From JANOYJ01 sp963792485 (GTDB taxonomy: Bacteria; Pseudomonadota; Alphaproteobacteria; Rhizobiales; Rhizobiaceae), in contig CAWBWL010000011.1 in the NCBI GenBank assembly GCA_963792485.1, forward strand, positions 1 through 64,000: 64,000 nucleotides of DNA, written 5' to 3'. Position numbers and translations under genes: made by a program. Each line of letters begins with the position of its first letter. The first letter of the stretch is position 1. The notes beneath the pieces were generated by a model. It was not told the origin of the DNA. It saw only the letters and a program-made list of their open reading frames with translations, and did no database searches. This document shows positions 61,015 to 64,000 of the stretch, one piece after another.

Positions 61015-61815
61015 ATGAAAGACGTGACCAAACTCGGCATCGAAAACCTTGCGCTCGAACTGCATGAAGACGGTGTGCTGATTGCAACGCTGAACCGGCC
61101 CGAAAAGCGCAACGCCTGAATGCGCAGACGATTGAGGAGCTGGTGAGCTCTGTTCTCGGCGATCCCGCAGTCCGGCGTGCGCGCCGTGGTTCTGGCGGCC
61201 AAGGGCGAGCACTTCTGCGCCGGGCTGGACCTGGTCGAGCATCACAAGCAGGACCGCAGCCCGGCTGAGTTCATGCATATCTGCCTGCGCTGGCACGAGG
61301 CGTTCAACAAGATGGAATATGGCGGCGTGCCCATCATCGCCGCCCTGCAGGGCGCGGTCGTTGGCGGCGGGCTGGAGCTGGCGTCAGCCGCCCACATCCG
61401 CGTCGCCGACCAGACCGCCTATTTCGCATTGCCCGAAGGCACGCGCGGCCTGTTCACCGGCGGCGGCGCGACGATCCGCGTCGCCGATCTTGTCGGCAAG
61501 GCGCGCATGATCGACATGATGCTGACGGGCCGCATCTACAAAGGCCAGGAGGCCATCGATGTCGGCCTCGCGCAATATCTCGTCGAAGGCTCCAGCCTCG
61601 AAAAAGCTCTGGAACTCGCCCGCCGCGCCGCCGCCAACCTGCCGCTCACCAATTTCGCGATTTGCTCGGCCATCAGCCACATGCAGAACATGTCAAGCTT
61701 CGACGCCGCCTACGCGGAAGCTGTGGTGGCGGGCATCGTCAACACGCAGCCAGCGGCGCGCGAGAGGCTGGCGGCATTTGCGGACAAGACGGGGGTGCGG
61801 ATCAAGCCGGCGTGA
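61015..61815 (+). CDS. enoyl-CoA hydratase/isomerase family protein (two frameshifts)
   Basis: A crotonase of about 266 residues. VLIATLNRPEKRNALNAQTI is restored by adding one C near 61109, and SAIPQSGVRAVVLAAKGEHFCAGLDL by dropping one base near 61154. The oxyanion-hole region AALQGAVVGGGLELASAAHIRVAD and LPEGTRGLFTGGGATIRV follow. The two lesions cancel in length. It lies 18 bases after the DmdA-like gene. DmdD, the methylthioacryloyl-CoA hydratase of DMSP breakdown, belongs to this fold, but DmdB and DmdC are not in view, so the link is only suggestive. Confidence 0.88.
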
Positions 61816-61847
61816 ATTAGGCGTCTTTCCGGCACGCGGCGGCCTGC

Positions 61848-62918
61848 TCATCCTCTCGCATACCATGTCCCTTTTCCGCTTCCATGCGCAGTCAGATGCC
61901 TTGCCTGCGTCAGCTTGGCCAGATGCTTTTTCACCGTGTTCCGGTTTGCTCCGGTCAGACTGACGATCTCGCTGATCGTGATGCGACCGCGATCTTTGAC
62001 GGCATCCATGATTTGCATGGAGATTTCCGGTAAGGCGCCCGCAATAAGAATTTCGCGCGTGATCTTCTTCTCGAGCCTGCGGCATTGCTGGTCGAGCGCG
62101 CGCAAGAAATACAGCGTCCAGGGCTGCCAGTCGGGCTTGCCGCCGCCAATGGTCTTCTGCGTCTGGCGAAGCGCCAGATAATAGCCCTCCTTGCTGTTCT
62201 CGATCACACTTTCCAGCGAAGAGTAGGGCACATGGGCATAGCCTTCGCGCAGCAGCAGCAGCGTTGTCAGAATACGCGACAGCCTGCCGTTTCCGTCTTG
62301 AAACGGATGGATCTCGAGAAACACCACAGTGAAGACGGCAATGGCGAGCAGAGGATGAAGGGAGCGTTCGTCAAGAGCGTTTTTCGTCCAGCCGACGAGT
62401 TCCCGCATCCTTGCCGGAGTCTCAAACGGAGAGGCTGTTTCAAAAATGACGCCGAGCTCTTTTCCCTCCGCATCGAACGCGCTGACATGGTTGTCCAGCG
62501 TTTTGTAGCCGCCGCGGTGCCGTTCGTCCTTGTGGCTGTGGATCAGCAGATCGCGGTGCAGCTGCTTGATGTGATTTTCGGTCAGGCCAATTGCGTCGAA
62601 ATGCAAAAAGACCGTTTCCATCACCTGCGCATACCCGGCGACCTCCTGCTCGTCCCGGGACTGGAAGCTCATGATTTCAAGATTTGACAAAAGCCGCTCA
62701 ACTTCAGTGTCTGTCAGCCTGCTTCCTTCAATGCGGGTGGATGAGCCAATGCTCTCAATGGTCGCCACTTTACGGAGCGCTGACAGGCGTTCGGGCGCCA
62801 AACTGCCGAGCGCCCGCCAAGCCCCCTTGAACTCGTCAATTCCGGAAACGAGGGTCAGAACTTCCGGTGTGATGACAAGAGTGGCGGCATTAATTGGCAT
62901 ACCCATATGGATACCCAT
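61848..62918 (-). CDS. Fic-domain protein with C-terminal winged helix
   Basis: A Fic protein of about 356 residues. The N-terminal helix carries the inhibitory motif in GSSTRIEGSRLTD ([S/T]xxxE[G/N], class II). The catalytic loop is HPFQDGNGRLSRI, with the histidine and the anion-binding residues intact, so AMP transfer is plausible. The C-terminal ~70 residues (RGRITISEIVSLTGANRNTVKKHLAKL) form a winged helix, as in many Fic-DOC-type regulators. The start is uncertain: ATGs at 62918, 62906 and 62900 and a TTG at 62936 all fall within or beside repeated TATGGGTAT units. Confidence 0.9.
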   Translation of the reverse strand: MGIHMGMPINAATLVITPEVLTLVSGIDEFKGAWRALGSLAPERLSALRKVATIESIGSSTRIEGSRLTDTEVERLLSNLEIMSFQSRDEQEVAGYAQVMETVFLHFDAIGLTENHIKQLHRDLLIHSHKDERHRGGYKTLDNHVSAFDAEGKELGVIFETASPFETPARMRELVGWTKNALDERSLHPLLAIAVFTVVFLEIHPFQDGNGRLSRILTTLLLLREGYAHVPYSSLESVIENSKEGYYLALRQTQKTIGGGKPDWQPWTLYFLRALDQQCRRLEKKITREILIAGALPEISMQIMDAVKDRGRITISEIVSLTGANRNTVKKHLAKLTQARHLTAHGSGKGTWYARG

Positions 62919-62980
62919 AAATACCCATAAAATCAATACTGACGTTCAGATACCCAAAAAACGACCCGCAAATACCCAAA
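62899..62980. repeat. five GGGTAT-type direct repeats before and within the fic start
   Basis: Plus-strand copies are ATACCCATA at 62899, 62911 and 62921 and ATACCCAAA at 62950 and 62972, with a degenerate copy near 62961. On the minus strand they read TATGGGTAT or TTTGGGTAT. They cover the 78-base gap after the HxlR gene and the first codons of fic. Three copies each carry an ATG. They could be a multi-site operator, possibly for the Fic protein's own winged helix. Confidence 0.65.
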
Positions 62981-62996
62981 CCGGTATCTTGCGCTC

Positions 62997-63392
62997 CTAA
63001 AACGCCGCCTGCGCCTCCGGCGCCACATACCGCGCCCGCGCCTCGCGCACCGCGTCATGGTTCTCGCTCGCCCATTCGATCAGCTGCCCAACCGGCTTTA
63101 GCATGGACAGTCCGAGCGCCGTCAGCGCATATTCCACCTTCGGCGGGATCGTCGGATAGACTTTCCGGCTCACCAGCCCGTCCTTTTCCAGCTGCCGCAA
63201 TGTCTGCGCCAGCATGCGCTGCGATATGTCCTCAATCCGCTTTTTCAGCGCGCTGAAGCGCAGCGTGCCCTCGCGCAGCTCCATCAGCACCAGAAGCGTC
63301 CAGCGGTCGCCAAGCCGGTCGAGCACGTCGCGGATCGGGCAGCGTCCGGAGAGATCACTCGTCTGTTTGTGCATTGTCATTTGCATGTCCAT
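62997..63392 (-). CDS. HxlR-family transcriptional regulator
   Basis: A 131-residue HxlR winged-helix regulator. Cys18 in SGRCPIRDVLDRLGDRWTLLVLMEL is the conserved cysteine that senses electrophiles, quinones or oxidants in several members. FSALKKRIEDISQRMLAQTLRQLEKDGLVSR is the recognition region. It is divergent from an NmrA/QorB-like oxidoreductase gene with 118 bases between, a frequent regulator-target pair for quinone or thiol stress. Candidate operators lie in that space. Confidence 0.94.
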   Translation of the reverse strand: MDMQMTMHKQTSDLSGRCPIRDVLDRLGDRWTLLVLMELREGTLRFSALKKRIEDISQRMLAQTLRQLEKDGLVSRKVYPTIPPKVEYALTALGLSMLKPVGQLIEWASENHDAVREARARYVAPEAQAAF

Positions 63393-63449
63393 GCGGTTAC
63401 GCGAAAGTAACCTCGTATTGGTTTTCTCCCGTCTTGCGGGTTTTCCATC

Positions 63450-63509
63450 ATGGTTCTATTTAGTAACTGACTTTCAAAGTCATATCAAGATTTTTCAGAT
63501 TGGAACCAT
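63450..63509. promoter_or_regulatory. nested inverted repeats between hxlR and the oxidoreductase gene
   Basis: TGACTTT-C-AAAGTCA (63468-63482) is a 7-bp-arm inverted repeat near the middle of the divergent space. A wider pair, ATGGTTC (63450-63456) and GAACCAT (63503-63509), flanks it. The inner repeat is the best candidate HxlR operator and would control both genes. Inferred from symmetry and position. Confidence 0.5.
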
Positions 63510-63510
63510 C

Positions 63511-64000
63511 ATGACTGTCAAGGACACAATTCTCGTCACCGGCGCGTCCGGCCATTTCGGCCGCAGCGTGCTTGATCATCTCATCAACACTTACAAGGTT
63601 CCCGCGATCCCAGATCATCGCGGTGACGCGCAAGCCGGAGAGCCTGGCCGATCAGGCCAAACAGGGCGTGAGCGTGCGCGTGGCTGATTTCGACAGCCCG
63701 GACCTTGCCAGGTCTTTCTCCGGAGCCAAGCGGCTCCTGATCATCTCGACGGATTCTCTCGAAGCCGGTCGCCGCCTTGCCCAGCACCGGAAGGCGGTCG
63801 AGGCGGCAAAGCAGGCAGGTGCCGCCCATATCGTCTACACATCCATGCCGAAGCCCGATGTGGCCTCGCCGATCCTGTTCGCTGGCGACCACCGCGGCAC
63901 GGAGGAAGCCATCGCGGCCAGCGGCATGACGCACACGATCCTGCGCAACAGCTGGTATATGGAGAACCTCGCCATGTCGCTGCCGTCCGCATTGGCCACC
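63511..64000 (+). CDS. NmrA/QorB-like NAD(P)H-dependent oxidoreductase, partial and frameshifted
   Basis: The 5' part of an atypical SDR. ILVTGASGHFGRSVLDHLI is the NAD(P)-binding glycine motif. After KVPA one extra base near 63607 must be dropped to give SQIIAVTRKPESLADQA. The rest follows as VRVADFDSPDL, KRLLIISTDSLEAGRRLAQHR and HIVYTSMPKP, typical of QorB (quinone reductase 2) and related NmrA-like proteins. The gene runs off the window end in GMTHTILRNSWYMENL. It is divergent from the HxlR gene, its likely regulator. Confidence 0.88.

Overview
The window is a 64 kb chromosomal piece, rich in GC in its coding parts, from an alphaproteobacterium of the order Hyphomicrobiales (Rhizobiales). 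The grounds are gene order and gene types: trpF-trpB-trpA-accD-folC; addA-addB-murU-tsaE/amgK fusion-divL; ahcY; HPr-EIIA(Man)-hprK-chvG-chvI facing pckA; a DivL with tyrosine in its H-box; an AccD without the usual zinc-ribbon cysteines; and the membrane ferritin mbfA behind an Irr-type iron control element. I cannot name a genus. I saw no rRNA, tRNA, CRISPR array, insertion sequence or phage.

Layout. 0-1.5 kb: a secreted protein and a membrane-anchored LuxR-type HTH protein. 1.6-7.2 kb (+): tryptophan, malonyl-CoA and folate genes, with a ParDE-like toxin-antitoxin pair set between trpB and trpA. 7.3-19 kb (-): thioredoxin, AddAB recombination nuclease, muropeptide recycling (murU, amgK), tRNA t6A (tsaE) and the cell-cycle pseudokinase divL. 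19.2-24.6 kb (-): ahcY, the regulatory PTS proteins and the ChvG-ChvI two-component system, divergent from pckA. 26.5-37.7 kb (-): a complete glycogen operon glgP-glgB-glgC-glgA-pgm-glgX. 37.9-41.9 kb (-): a xylose operon ROK regulator-xylB-xylA. 42-48.9 kb: aldo/keto reductase, sulfate ABC transporter (sbp-cysT-cysW-cysA), mbfA, a secreted protein. 49-57.6 kb: SDR, cysK, LysE exporter, small conserved proteins, hydantoinase A-like protein, malate synthase G. 57.4-58.9 kb: an AT-richer, decayed-looking stretch. 58.9-64 kb: a LysR regulator divergent from a DmdA-like folate-dependent demethylase plus a crotonase, a Fic protein, an HxlR regulator and the start of a divergent NmrA-like oxidoreductase.

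Functionally this is mostly core carbon and cell-envelope physiology. ChvG-ChvI, the regulatory PTS, pckA, glycogen and xylose genes lie side by side, which links carbon supply to storage and gluconeogenesis. Each carbon operon has its own candidate operator: a 14-bp palindrome before glgP, an inverted repeat before the ROK gene, and a 13-bp direct repeat before pckA.

A dominant feature is a set of single-base frameshifts in genes that are normally intact, several of them essential: trpF, trpB, trpA, accD (two), folC, tsaE/amgK, pgm, glgA (three), glgB, sbp, glcB, the crotonase (two), the last gene, and about a dozen in addA. Protein similarity resumes at once in the next frame and many lesions lie in short G, C or A runs. 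I therefore read most of them as consensus errors rather than true pseudogenes and annotate full gene spans. addA is the exception that deserves a real test. I did not find a clearly novel multi-gene system. The best leads are the toxin-antitoxin pair inside the trp cluster, the DmdA-like/crotonase/LysR unit, the iterated GGGTAT repeats before fic, and the new candidate operators.
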